Shown in pieces: positions 55,287 through 64,000 of a DNA stretch of 64,000 bases. Every line of letters starts with the position of its first letter. The first letter of the stretch is position 1. This DNA is from Dicyema japonicum (Eukaryota > Dicyemida > Rhombozoa > Dicyemidae): contig RDEW01000011.1 in NCBI GenBank assembly GCA_011109175.1, forward strand, positions 99,794 to 163,793, in the 5' to 3' direction. The translations under genes and the position numbers were made by a program. The notes beneath the pieces are model-generated. The model made no database searches. It was not told the DNA's origin and was given only the letters and a program-made list of their open reading frames with translations.

Positions 55287-57070
55287 CTAAATTATAAAAA
55301 CGACAACCAGAATAATCAATATCGAATATATCCTCCTTCGTAGTGGAGACATCCTTCGAGCCCACAAAGTGCATCCCAGAGAATGGCTAATATAACACAA
55401 CACGCGTACAGATGGCAGTGAGTCAGTCTCATGCGATCTACCACAAATGTCCTGGTATAAACCACAAAAAAACTTCTAGTTCTATCGAATGTCTCTTTAG
55501 TGAGCTAGCCTTCATCAACATCTTCTCTCTACAGAAAAATTCGTCCTTTAGTTTCGTGTAACTACAATTATCCGCATGCCCCTACTTTCTATGTAGAATT
55601 ACGTATTTTATTTTCCACTCCTTTCCTCCCTCGCTTGAACACGTGCTTATTGGCGTCAATTTTGCTCTTAACTAGACAAAATGCTTACTTTTGCTGATTT
55701 TTAATAACTTTATCCATTTGGGCGGTCAACCTTACGCATTCCTGGGCTTGTTTAACAACCTCCTCCTTTAGTGCCTGGGAGTTACTTGCAAAATCACATA
55801 AATATCTGCATCCTTGGATTTTAACAGGTCTTCCAAGTTCTTCACTTCACTGACGTGCTTTAGTTTTAGCTCGTTGATCAAAGAGGCGGTCTTCAATTAG
55901 TAACCACACAAACTCGGGACTCTTCTTCCAATGCACTCTGGCTCAGTCTCTTGTTATTCGTTAGCAGTTCCTCGACTTATCTAAGCCATTTACCTTCATT
56001 TGCTGCTCCATCTCGAGAACGGCCGATTTCTTGTCTTCGATCTCAACCTTGGCTGACTCGAGTTGCTACAGTAAGTAATTTTTAACCTCTTCCAGTTCCT
56101 CCAATCTCAACTTCAACATAGACTCCCTTTCACAGTTCTCCTTAAGTTCAGAAGCCATTTTCTTAGCTTTCGTTTTTTCCAAACGTATTTTCTCGACAAA
56201 TTCAGACTATTATAAGTTCAACCACGTGTACTGTTTTTTTCTCATCCGTTAATATAAGACGATCATTTTCGAGCTCCAAGTGCTCAATTTTGGACTCCAA
56301 GTCAAACAACCTTTGTTTAACTTCCTCGGGGATCTCTGTTTTCTCCTAAAATGACTGATTTGACCACCTGGTTTGTTTCCCTTATGATCTCCTCCAGTTC
56401 CTTCACCCTTTGTTTGAGGGAGAAGACCTCCTTTTTCAGATCTCCGTTGGCCTGCTTGAGATTGGCGGTTACCTCTGAATTCAGTTTTTTCCGTAAATCA
56501 CAAATTTCCCGCTTCTGTGATGTAGACTACATCAAAACATATTTTTGCAGCAGATTTTGGTCTAATTTGTTCTCGTACTCAATTCTGCAGGCTCTCCTGG
56601 CGTTTTCAAGTTCCTCCAATAATTAAACTCAAACCTTCTTGTGAGTCTTCTCCTGGAAGATGGTGTTGTAGTCATACAGTTGAGTTCTATGTCATTAGTC
56701 AGTAATACAGCTTCTCTGTCGTCTCATTCAGTTGATTGTCATATGAAAGCTCGTGCATATGAGTCACGTGGTACAGACGATCTTTTAGTAGCTGAATTTC
56801 CTGACATTTTCTAACTAAGATACATTTTCTAGTGATTTATTCTTTTCTGCAAAGTCAGAAAGGGGGATAATGTAGGAGTCTTCCGTTTGGCAGGTCTCAT
56901 CCTCGTTTTCCTTTGTGAGAATTCGCTTTTCTGACGGAGATTTTCTAAATTAACAACCGGGAATACATTTCCGCAAATTTCATGCACCTAGAATCCGCCA
57001 ACTCCGCAATTTGGTCAAACACATTCCAGACATGATCCTCAAATCCCACATTCCTCCTCGGAGATTGCAT
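55287..57070 (-). CDS. Tail-anchored coiled-coil protein, 490 residues, 15 exons
   Basis: ATG 57070 (MQSPRRNVGFEDHVWNVFDQ). Fourteen introns of 22, 23, 22, 21, 24, 22, 25, 21, 23, 23, 20, 22, 21 and 22 nt leave exactly 491 codons with stop. After an acidic N-terminus (residues 1-90) there is a long coiled coil: EIQLLKDRLYHV, LQKYKREICDLRKKLNSEV, LKKEVFSLKQRVKELEEI, KQRLFDLESKIEHLELEND, LRLEELEEQLESAKVEIED. The C-terminus is basic then hydrophobic (RRRIYSILIILVVVFII), a tail anchor for ER, Golgi or nuclear envelope. The design resembles golgins or nuclear-envelope coiled-coil proteins, but no specific family could be assigned. The perfect frame across 14 introns shows an active gene. Confidence 0.85.
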
Positions 57071-57109
57071 ACTGTTGCCTAGTAGCTATATTTATTATTA
57101 TTGCGCACA

Positions 57110-57525
57110 TTCACAATAAAAAAGTTATATCCTTCCCGTCACTTGTGCCACCCCCGGATGATTTGGTCTGTTGATTCTAGACTCCTCCACGCTCTTCTCG
57201 AGATTGGGATTCTTTGTATTCTGTCTAGAGTCTAGATCATCTGCATCTTCTAATAAAATTTAACATGTTTAAGATCGATGTTCATTATGTTAAAGTTGTT
57301 CGTGGCTTCCTTCTAAAGCACCCGAGCCGAGGAAGTATGATTCCATAATATCGTATGCAGGTACGGCATGATTCATCCGTAACACGTGTCCAAATAATCC
57401 CCATCTGGTTTCAGTAATAAGACCAAGTGCTTCGATTTACAAACTGTGTCTTGGTTTTTGATAAGTACGATTTCTCCAGGGTGTGTTTTAGAGAGGGATG
57501 TCACCACCTCAACCATGAAAGTAGC
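57110..57525 (-). mobile_element. EN-LINE, 5' start fused to C-terminal fragment
   Basis: Reverse strand starts MVEVVTSLSKTHPGEIVLI, whose DNA matches the EN-LINE 5' region at 17460. It continues to VPAYDIMESYFLGSGALEGS and LEDADDLDSR as at 21659. Internally deleted and frameshifted. Confidence 0.6.
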
Positions 57526-57670
57526 TATATAGCTATATTTATATTTTTATTATTTAATTAAATCATTAAAATTAGTGCACATTCATGTAAGGCATGACAA
57601 CACCGAACGATTGGAATGTAGTAATTAGCGATATTTAAAGAAAGTAAGGCTAAAACCGAACCATTCCCTC

Positions 57671-58006
57671 ATGGATTGATAAAATTCTCAAAAACAAAGA
57701 AGAAAGAGGCCACAAGACAACTCAGACTAATCTCTCCCGAGGAGTTGTCCTCACACTGCAAAGAGGACGACATATGGATCTCCTTCAAAGGTTATTTTCT
57801 CAAACTGACCCCAGGTCTTGTATTCGACATAACCAGCTACATGGACTTTCACCCAGGAGGGATTGACAAACTAATGGAAGTTGGGGGGAAAGATGCTACA
57901 CAGCTTTTTGAGGAGGTATAGTATGCCCTATAGCCAGAACCACCCATGGGTGAACGGAATGGGAATATTGGAGAATTTAATGATTGGGAAAATTAACAAT
58001 AAATAG
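57671..58006 (+). CDS. Cytochrome b5-domain protein
   Basis: Small haem-binding electron carrier. Exons join over introns GTTATTTTCTC...CCCAG (24 nt) and GTATAGTATG...CCAG (22 nt). The b5 fold reads LISPEELSSHCKEDDIWISF, KGLVFDITSYMDFHPGGIDK, ATQLFEENHPWVNG. The two haem histidines are in HPGG and NHPWV. Its closest design is the N-terminal b5 domain of the CYB5R4 reductase (KKDDxWI, HRWVN), but the flavin reductase part is absent and the protein ends after LMIGKINNK. The start is uncertain: ATG 57671 enters frame only if the following TT is TTT (MDLIKFSK). Confidence 0.85.
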
Positions 58007-58053
58007 TAAATGAGAATAATTTATTGAATATTTAATTTGGTAATACAAAATAA

Positions 58054-58545
58054 TTAAAATTCTTGTTTTGAATCCGACATTTGTTGATAAAGGACCTTCA
58101 TGTTCCTCAATTCCTCAATTAGGGTTTTGTTTTGAGATTCGAGGAGCTTCACTCGGTTCTCCAGGCAGGTCACGTACTCTTTTTTCTTTTTCCTGCACTC
58201 TCTGGCCGCCTCTCTGAGAGATTAGAATAATACAATAATAAACCGATTTTTAACTAATCGGATTTCCCTTTTTTTGTTAATGTCCTCAGAATCCTCCCCT
58301 GGACTCATTCTGCGTGACTGCTTCCCCTCAATTATATTCTGACGTTGATCGAAAGGGATCATTGAGTACCCCCTTTGAACTCCGCCGTGGCCGAACGCCA
58401 TGGGAACTGGAAATTAGCAGATAAGTACTGTTTGCTGGAGGGAAGTAGAAAATTTGGTCGACAGGAGAAGAAAAGCCACCAGTTTGAGGATCTAAAATAA
58501 CATGGGCCAACAACCAATCTGGTTCTTAGATGGGTCAGAACTCAT
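58054..58545 (-). CDS. CREB1: CREB/ATF1-type bZIP transcription factor
   Basis: Binds cAMP-response elements. ATG 58545; introns of 23, 22 and 30 nt give 139 codons with stop. The C-terminal bZIP is nearly that of vertebrate CREB: KKREIRLVKNREAARECRKK then KKEYVTCLENRVKLLESQNK and TLIEELRNMKVLYQQ. The N-terminal 75 residues are short and Q/G/P-rich, without the glutamine-rich Q1/Q2 domains. The kinase-inducible domain is reduced to SRRMSPGEDSED, where RRMS is a possible PKA site. The stop lies 48 bp from that of the convergent cytochrome b5 gene. A TGACGT half-site sits just upstream of the start (ATTTGACGTAGATG), hinting at autoregulation. Confidence 0.93.
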
Positions 58546-58833
58546 CTACGTCAAATTAGCTCAAACAGTGATGTCACACTATTGCGACAACAAACATAAC
58601 CAAATAACGCCGCTATAGCAATAAAAACCGTAAGAGATAAGCAAAGCCGCCAGTAATCAATGCCCTAGCAACAACAGTGCCTTTTCGTCAATGGTTAACC
58701 AACCCGCTTACACTTTCTATTAATACAATCGATCACAATCAATTACTCCGATATATTTAAAATCAATATTATTAATTACTACAAAAATATTTCCCCTCTC
58801 AAATATTTGTTTATTTATTCAAATATATATATT

Positions 58834-60234
58834 TTAATCCACGTGCTGCAAAATATCGTCCAAGGCACGAATGGCCGCTTTTGCGCGATTATTATAGTCG
58901 CTTTGTGAACTTCTCATGGTCTCGTTCGGTTTCGAATCCCGAGAGTTCTCCATTGATAGGGTAGAGTTCCAGGTAAAGTCGTCGGGGACTTCTCTTCGAG
59001 GGTATCTCCGCGAGGGACGGCGGACGAAATGCACGCTTCTTCGGGGACTACTCTCCGTCCCTGCCTGAAATTCTGTTCTTCCGCTAGAATAACTGCGAAA
59101 TTATACCTGTAGCGGAACCGGGACCCCAATCTGAGCGTAAAAGACTTTCTGAAGTCACTAGTGCTTCTCAGTCGGTAGAAAGCGTGGTGTTCGATGGCAG
59201 ACTTCCACAGTTGTTTACAGGCGGAGACCTGGGCAGTCCTGAATACGAATTTTAGCTCCGTTTTGACCTTAAATGAAACAAAGGACCACCCCATCGTGGG
59301 AGTCGATCAGAACAAGTATTAGTTTGTGGGACCGAAAGTCGAGTCGCTTGATAGTGGGCCAGAAAAACAGCCCAATTTTTTCTTGTCCTTCAAAAATTAG
59401 GATTCCTGAAGGGGTAAGTCCGAGGGAGTATGTGTTCTCATCACAGCCGATAACTGAGTGTAGATCCACTCCGTACATGTCCAAATACTTGCATTTGTTG
59501 AGGAAGGCCAACTCTGCATGTTCGGTGGTGAGTCCTCTATAGGTCTGGTAGACCTCGTAGACTTGCCTTTCGAACTGTTCCGTTTGGTTAGGGACGAATC
59601 TGAACTCTGAGATCATTGTCCGAGTGTGAGAGTTCCGATTAAAGTCTCCCAGTTCGGCTATAATTAGCACATGACTCTACATTGAAGAATGAGAGCAGAC
59701 AAATCCACAGCCACGTCCTCTTTGCAGTCCAACTTCCCCGTAAAGAGATCACTCTTCAACTGGAGGTACATGTGGTATCTATGATGAGCAATTAAAAAAC
59801 CTCGTGCATTCCTCCTTCATCTTGTTGGGCTCGGATGGGTAAAATTTTACGAGGAAATTGAAATGGACAGTCCTCCCCTTCCCCTTGCATTGCTGAGTCA
59901 GGGACTTCATGGGATCAAGCCATTTCTGTTCAAAACCGGGGATTAACCTTCACATGGTCCATATCTACGAACTGGAGACCAAAGTAGTCCTTCTCGAGTA
60001 GGTCCAGGTGGTAGAAGGCCAGTTCCAGGAGATCACTGCCTATGCACTTTTTCTAGAGTAACAAAACAACCCAACTCGTTGTTCGAAGCAAATCTCTGTT
60101 CCGTCAAGAAATGCGATCCTGCATATAAGGAAGCCTTTCTTCGGTTTTCTCGGTTCAGCAGATGAAGTCACGTGATCTCGTCTGCCTCGACCAGAAATGA
60201 GGCGCCGGAGTAGTGAGAAGCTATTCCCGACCAC
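58834..60234 (-). CDS. EPB41L: Protein 4.1-family FERM protein
   Basis: Membrane-cytoskeleton linker. ATG 60234; six introns (23, 22, 22, 23, 22, 23 nt) leave exactly 422 codons with stop. FERM lobes in order: [43 protein letters not shown] and [14 protein letters not shown]; then [24 protein letters not shown] and [12 protein letters not shown]; then [34 protein letters not shown] and [31 protein letters not shown] marks the FERM-adjacent region of 4.1 proteins. A short basic tail follows. The spectrin-actin-binding and C-terminal domains of vertebrate 4.1 are absent. An N-terminal basic extension ([19 protein letters not shown]) precedes the FERM domain. Confidence 0.93.
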
Positions 60235-60239
60235 TAAAT

Positions 60240-60860
60240 TAAGACAATAAATTACTTTAATTTGTCAAATTGGCCGAGTAAAACTGGCAACAGTCCGATT
60301 ATTTGCTGGGTTTACCAGTTTATTTAACTATTTTAATATCAATTTAATTTTTGCTCTTTTATTTAAAACATTTAAATTTGTGAGGTTTTCTAAGATCGCT
60401 TAGCAATTAATTTATTGGGGGAAACTGCCCCTAAGGTATCAGGTCCTTACCCACTTTTGCTGTAGTCGAGAGTATTGCCTAGATTTAACACGCTATTATA
60501 TTTTTTACTTTGATTATACGGCTAAGGCAGTAAATTTTGGTTTTCATGACACTGGGAATTTGGGAATATTGAGTTTTCCTTAGCCAAGCGTCAAGTAACA
60601 ATAAAATTTCAAGCCACGTGCTATGGAATGCTTAAAATTACGTTTTTAAGAATATTAGAATTATAGATTGATTATTATTTTATAATCAATTTAATTTATC
60701 TGTAGTCATGAAATTCGATGTGTTCCTCACAAAATCAATAATAAAATATTGAGATAACCATAATTAGGCACGTGCTACACTCCTGGGAGATTGATACTCG
60801 GGAATTTGCGCACAATAGGTTTTTCCCTGACCACACAATAATGTATTTTTCATTTTCATC
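60240..60860. other. AT-rich upstream region of the FERM gene, no gene seen
   Basis: No coding signal. Contains two CACGTGCTA motifs (60613 and 60770) that might be E-box-like sites; significance unknown. Confidence 0.3.
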
Positions 60861-60866
60861 CATAAA

Positions 60867-61048
60867 TCAGTCTCCACCAAAATCTGAATGCAGCAAACTT
60901 TCACTCTTTTCAGACGGTCTCCGCTCACATTCTTTTTTCTGATAATCCAGAGATATCTTTCTTAGACTGAGAATGCGGTTTTGGGCTTTTATGACGTTAT
61001 CCACATCAATGCTGTCACATCATACCTTTCCACGTCAACATAGTTCAT
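60867..61048 (-). CDS. Small unrecognised gene
   Basis: ATG 61048 (MNYVDVE), then IDVDNVIKAQNRILSLRKIS and LDYQKKECERRPSEKSESLL, ending HSDFGGD. The frame requires removing 14 nt (GTATGATGTGACAG), shorter than any other intron here, giving 56 codons with stop. Helical and charged. Not recognised. Confidence 0.33.
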
Positions 61049-61049
61049 C

Positions 61050-61150
61050 TATGAAATGAATAATTCCTATAACCACGGTGACACCAAACTAACTACTCAC
61101 GTGATCCCTGTACAATCCAACAGAGACGTTAACTTGGCACATGTTTTCTC
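61050..61150 (-). mobile_element. LINE 3' end, tail type GGGATCACGTGAGTAGTTAG
   Basis: Antisense CCACGGTGACACCAAACTAA and CTACTCACGTGATCCCTGTA match 33630-33690. Confidence 0.6.
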
Positions 61151-61189
61151 CTTGAGACCATGCAAGCATGTATCGGTCGTTCAACTGGA

Positions 61190-61740
61190 TGCTCTTATTC
61201 ACATGAGTCCTCTCCTCGGTTAATGCGGATTAGGAAATCAAAGGTCTTGGAGGGAGACCTTTCCAGAAGTTCATCACTCGGTAACTTTACATGCCCTTTT
61301 TTGACTGGCTTCCATCTTCATGGAATCTGTCCTATGAAACAGTCTTTTCCAATTCAGATTGTACCAAAGGTTCAAGACTGCTTTTAGTCTCTTTTGGTCT
61401 CCGATCCGATTATCCCCTGATGAAATTCTCTGTGACACCCCAAGGAACTGCTTAGAAATAAACTCTTAATTCAAATGAAGCAAGGATTCCATCGTTTTTT
61501 GGAAATATATCTCCACCTGTTTTTTGAGTGAGACATTGTCTTGATCTCATCAAAGTGGATATAACCTATTTTCTTTTGTTGATAAACTCAGGAGGCATAC
61601 AAAATCTGAAGTTTTGATATAAGGAAGTATCGGATGCACTCTGAGTTCTCCGCGTCTAGTCCAATTTGGAGGAGCATCGACAGCATTGCTTTGAGGGAGA
61701 ACAAGGTAGTTGTTATTCACAAGTCTCCAATGTTCTTAAC
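61190..61740 (-). other. Unassigned coding-like region
   Basis: Reverse strand open pieces: NAVDAPPNWTRRGELRVHPI with ending TSDFVCLL; a 22-nt GT...AG gap; then YIHFDEIKTMSHSK; then EFISKQFLGVSQRISSGDNR and LKAVLNLWYNLNWKRLF. It could be a mini-intron gene or the body of the LINE whose tail lies at 61050. Not recognised. Confidence 0.3.
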
Positions 61741-62030
61741 GCTAACAATAAGCAAAAATTATTTTAAATGCAAAATTTTAAAAAAGTGTCAATAATTTTA
61801 AATATTTTGTTACTCGAATTTTTAATGAAATTAAAAAAGCACAAAAATAAGATCACCTATTTTTATGAATTTAGATCTTGGCATTACCACACAGGATCAC
61901 ATGTCGAAAATTGCTAGTTTTGAAAAATTAGGTTTATTTCGTTGTGTATTTTTAATTTTGAAAGCTGAATATTCAAAAATAATGGAAAATTAATTAGGTC
62001 TTAGAAATTAAATGATATGGCTCGAAGCCA
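61740..62030. other. AT-rich, nothing seen
   Basis: Poly-A/T-rich with no open frames. Confidence 0.4.
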
Positions 62031-62200
62031 TCCAGTCTCACTTGGATCTTTGGTGATTCTGGATCATAGCCGATTCGACGGAATAGATTGTCAGGTGTGG
62101 GCCGAGGATTCCTGACGTCTCAGCAGTAAATGGAACAACAAAGTGATCCTCCGTAATGCTTCGGTACTATCTTCTCTTCTGATCGTTTGCGTTAAATCTT
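62030..62200 (-). mobile_element. RLE-A C-terminal fragment
   Basis: Antisense match to 1725-1870 and 8795-8910 (TTGGTGATTCTGG, GACGGAATAGATTGTCAGGT, TTCCTGACGTCTCAGCAG). Confidence 0.6.
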
Positions 62201-62940
62201 TTATTAGGCAAAAAAACAAATAGTTAGGGAAAATCTAATTAAGGCCACTTTCACCGCCTTGCGTTAGCGTTTTCATTGCTCCACTTTCATCTTACCCGTG
62301 CCTCCTTTAGTTCAAGTTATTCATTATCTTTTTTTATAATATCCTCCGGGTCCTTAAAGCCTCTTTTCGGCATCGGCGCTCTATAAGAGATCCTTAAAAA
62401 ATACCGTATTGCCCGCCGCCGACCATCATAAGGTTGGTCAGGCACTTTTCGTGTTCCTCACTGCAATACCAGGAGTGCACACCATAAAATTGTTCCAAAA
62501 ACCAAAGTAAAACCAAAATGACTAATTCCTTGATCCTACACCTTCATCCAAGAACATCCAGAGGATTTTGTCCTGGGAGCTGGGGTTAATTCCAGAACTC
62601 GTAACCAGGAAACGAAATTGTCTTCCTAAGTCGTCTTGGCAGCAATTAAGAGGAACGTAAATCGGTCGAAGAGCCTCTGGCATGGTAGAAGACAAAGGTG
62701 GCGTCCCATGCAAGTGGATCCACGCTTTATAATAGAATCGAACGATCGTCCTTGCCTTTATAAACGACCAGAAGATAGGCCATCTCTTCGTTGTTCTGGT
62801 TTGTCTTCAACTACTGCACCACAGTAAATACACTTGACAAATCTCCGATAGTGTTTGCTTTTTGTAGTTTCTTTCCTGTTAGTTGCCGGTTTCTTTTACT
62901 TGAATGGCAAATAAATAAAAAAAGATGGTTTGCACGGAAA
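62200..62940. other. Probable retroelement debris
   Basis: Reverse strand near 62690-62840 reads CIYCGAVVEDKPEQ and LAWDATFVFY, reminiscent of RLE-A motifs but very diverged. No independent gene identified. Confidence 0.3.
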
Positions 62941-62943
62941 AAT

Positions 62944-63295
62944 AAAATTAGGGTGAATTTTAATCATTATTGATTTTAATCTGAATTTAATCAATTTTAT
63001 TTAACGCAAAAACTAACAGTTAACCTCTCCCTGACAAATTCTCTTATGAAGACTACATTCCACTGAAGAATGAAGTGATGTCCGCGACGGTAGGACATGC
63101 GACGAAATGGAAGTGGGCGGACCTACTTCCCCACCTCTCTTTGGAAGCGGAAAACCTGTAATGAAGTGTTGGAAGATGGATTTGGTCGGCACAAGCAGAT
63201 GTTATTTCTTTGGTTCCTTCCTTGGATTAATTAGTTATGACTGTTTGTGCTGGGCTTACAATGTAAGCCTTGGGTTAATAATAATAACTGCTGAG
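62944..63295 (+). repeat. Rep-C dispersed repeat
   Basis: About 350 bp closely matching 11221-11570, ending GCCTTGGGTTAATAATAATA. Confidence 0.8.
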
Positions 63296-63414
63296 CGCAT
63301 TTCACCTGACGATTTGGAAGGAAATGCGCTCAATAAGCTATCTCCTTTCTCTCCTATCATTTTTTCCTGACGATGAGCGAGCCGATTCTGTTTAGCAGAA
63401 CCAGTGACCTGTTT

Positions 63415-63660
63415 CCTATGATTCCTGGCGTTTCCATGGCGACTGGAACAAAAATGAACTGTCCACAAAGACATGCGTATTTCTTTAACTTTAGGATCTC
63501 ATCCTTCTCCGAAGCAGATCCTGGGTTAGTTGCTGTCGTTGCAAGGTTGGAGAGAGAGAGGCTATCGACACAGGTAGCGTCTCAGGCGAGATATTTACCA
63601 CTTTCCCATGGGAAGAGTAGTTCCGTCCGGTCTTCGGTTGGCTTGAGCAAATCCAAGCGG
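63415..63660 (-). mobile_element. RLE-A fragment, inverted relative to its neighbour
   Basis: Reverse strand reads AGFPVQLEPLGF, ANRRPDGTTLLPMGK and (frame-shifted) YLAWDATCVDSLS. Confidence 0.7.
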
Positions 63661-63699
63661 CTCCAATTGGACAGGAAATCCAGCAGCCTCAAGTCCCCA

Positions 63700-63890
63700 C
63701 GCAATAATTTAATCAATGCTACGTGCGTCAATCCCTTTTCCCCATCAAAAATTGTCGGGAGTTCGGTAGACACACTGTATGCCGAGGAAAATCAATGAAT
63801 ACAAAGAGAAAAAATACGAAGCGCTACGCGATCGATTCACGTTCTACTTCATTGTTGTTGAGACAACCGAGGAATAAGTGGGAAATCGCT
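63700..63890 (+). mobile_element. RLE-A fragment
   Basis: Reads INATCVNPFSPSKIVGSSVD and TLYAEENQ, a plus-strand copy starting in the WDATCVD block. It is head-to-head with the fragment at 63415-63660. Confidence 0.65.
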
Positions 63891-64000
63891 TCGTTTTTTA
63901 AAGAAACTTGGTTATTTGTATAAAATTTGTTATTTGCTCAGTATAACCGTTTTATTTGCTCTATCAGGCCATTTTCTTAAGTGTTGAGCTCTCATTCATT

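Overview
The window is eukaryotic, AT-rich and animal-like. Conserved metazoan genes are cut into short exons by spliceosomal introns of only about 20-31 nt (GT...AG). Intact reading frames appear once these are removed: 490 codons across 14 introns at 55287-57070, 421 codons across 6 introns at 58834-60234, 266 codons at 33846-34749. Introns this short, with an animal gene set (YPEL, SLMAP, MLF, CREB, protein 4.1, kinesin, eIF3F), are best matched by dicyemid mesozoans. That assignment is inference. Several conserved genes carry single-base frame breaks in homopolymers, which looks like a long-read assembly.

Layout. 0-6 kb: a glutaminyl cyclase and a Yippee-like gene, each with a tandemly duplicated first exon, among retroelement debris. 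6-13.6 kb: a mitochondrial ribosomal protein (uS15m) among LINE and SINE fragments. 13.7-15.2 kb: a membrane microprotein and a chitinase-like gene. 15.4-22.4 kb: almost only retroelement remnants. 22.5-31 kb: an ATG8/LC3-like gene, a degenerate kinesin-5-like gene, several small unknown genes and a glycine dehydrogenase lacking its cofactor domain. 31-38 kb: eIF3F between SINEs and LINEs. 38.6-46.3 kb: SLMAP-like and MLF genes. 47-52.4 kb: LINE-rich. 53-61 kb: gene-dense island with an unknown three-exon gene, a tail-anchored coiled-coil protein, cytochrome b5, CREB and a 4.1/FERM protein. 61-64 kb: repeats.

Mobile elements. EN-LINE is a LINE with an AP-endonuclease-like domain and a YADD reverse transcriptase. 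RLE-A and RLE-B are two lineages whose C-termini look like restriction-like endonucleases. SINE-A is tRNA-derived. SINE-B has a tRNA-like head and a 3' tail resembling that of EN-LINE. Rep-C and Rep-D are further dispersed repeats.

The genes form no operon or single pathway. Themes are cytoskeleton and membrane scaffolding (kinesin, SLMAP, 4.1, coiled-coil), translation (eIF3F, uS15m), and several enzymes or motors whose hallmark residues are missing (ATG8, kinesin, GH18, GLDC). That loss of catalytic motifs is the most interesting signal here.
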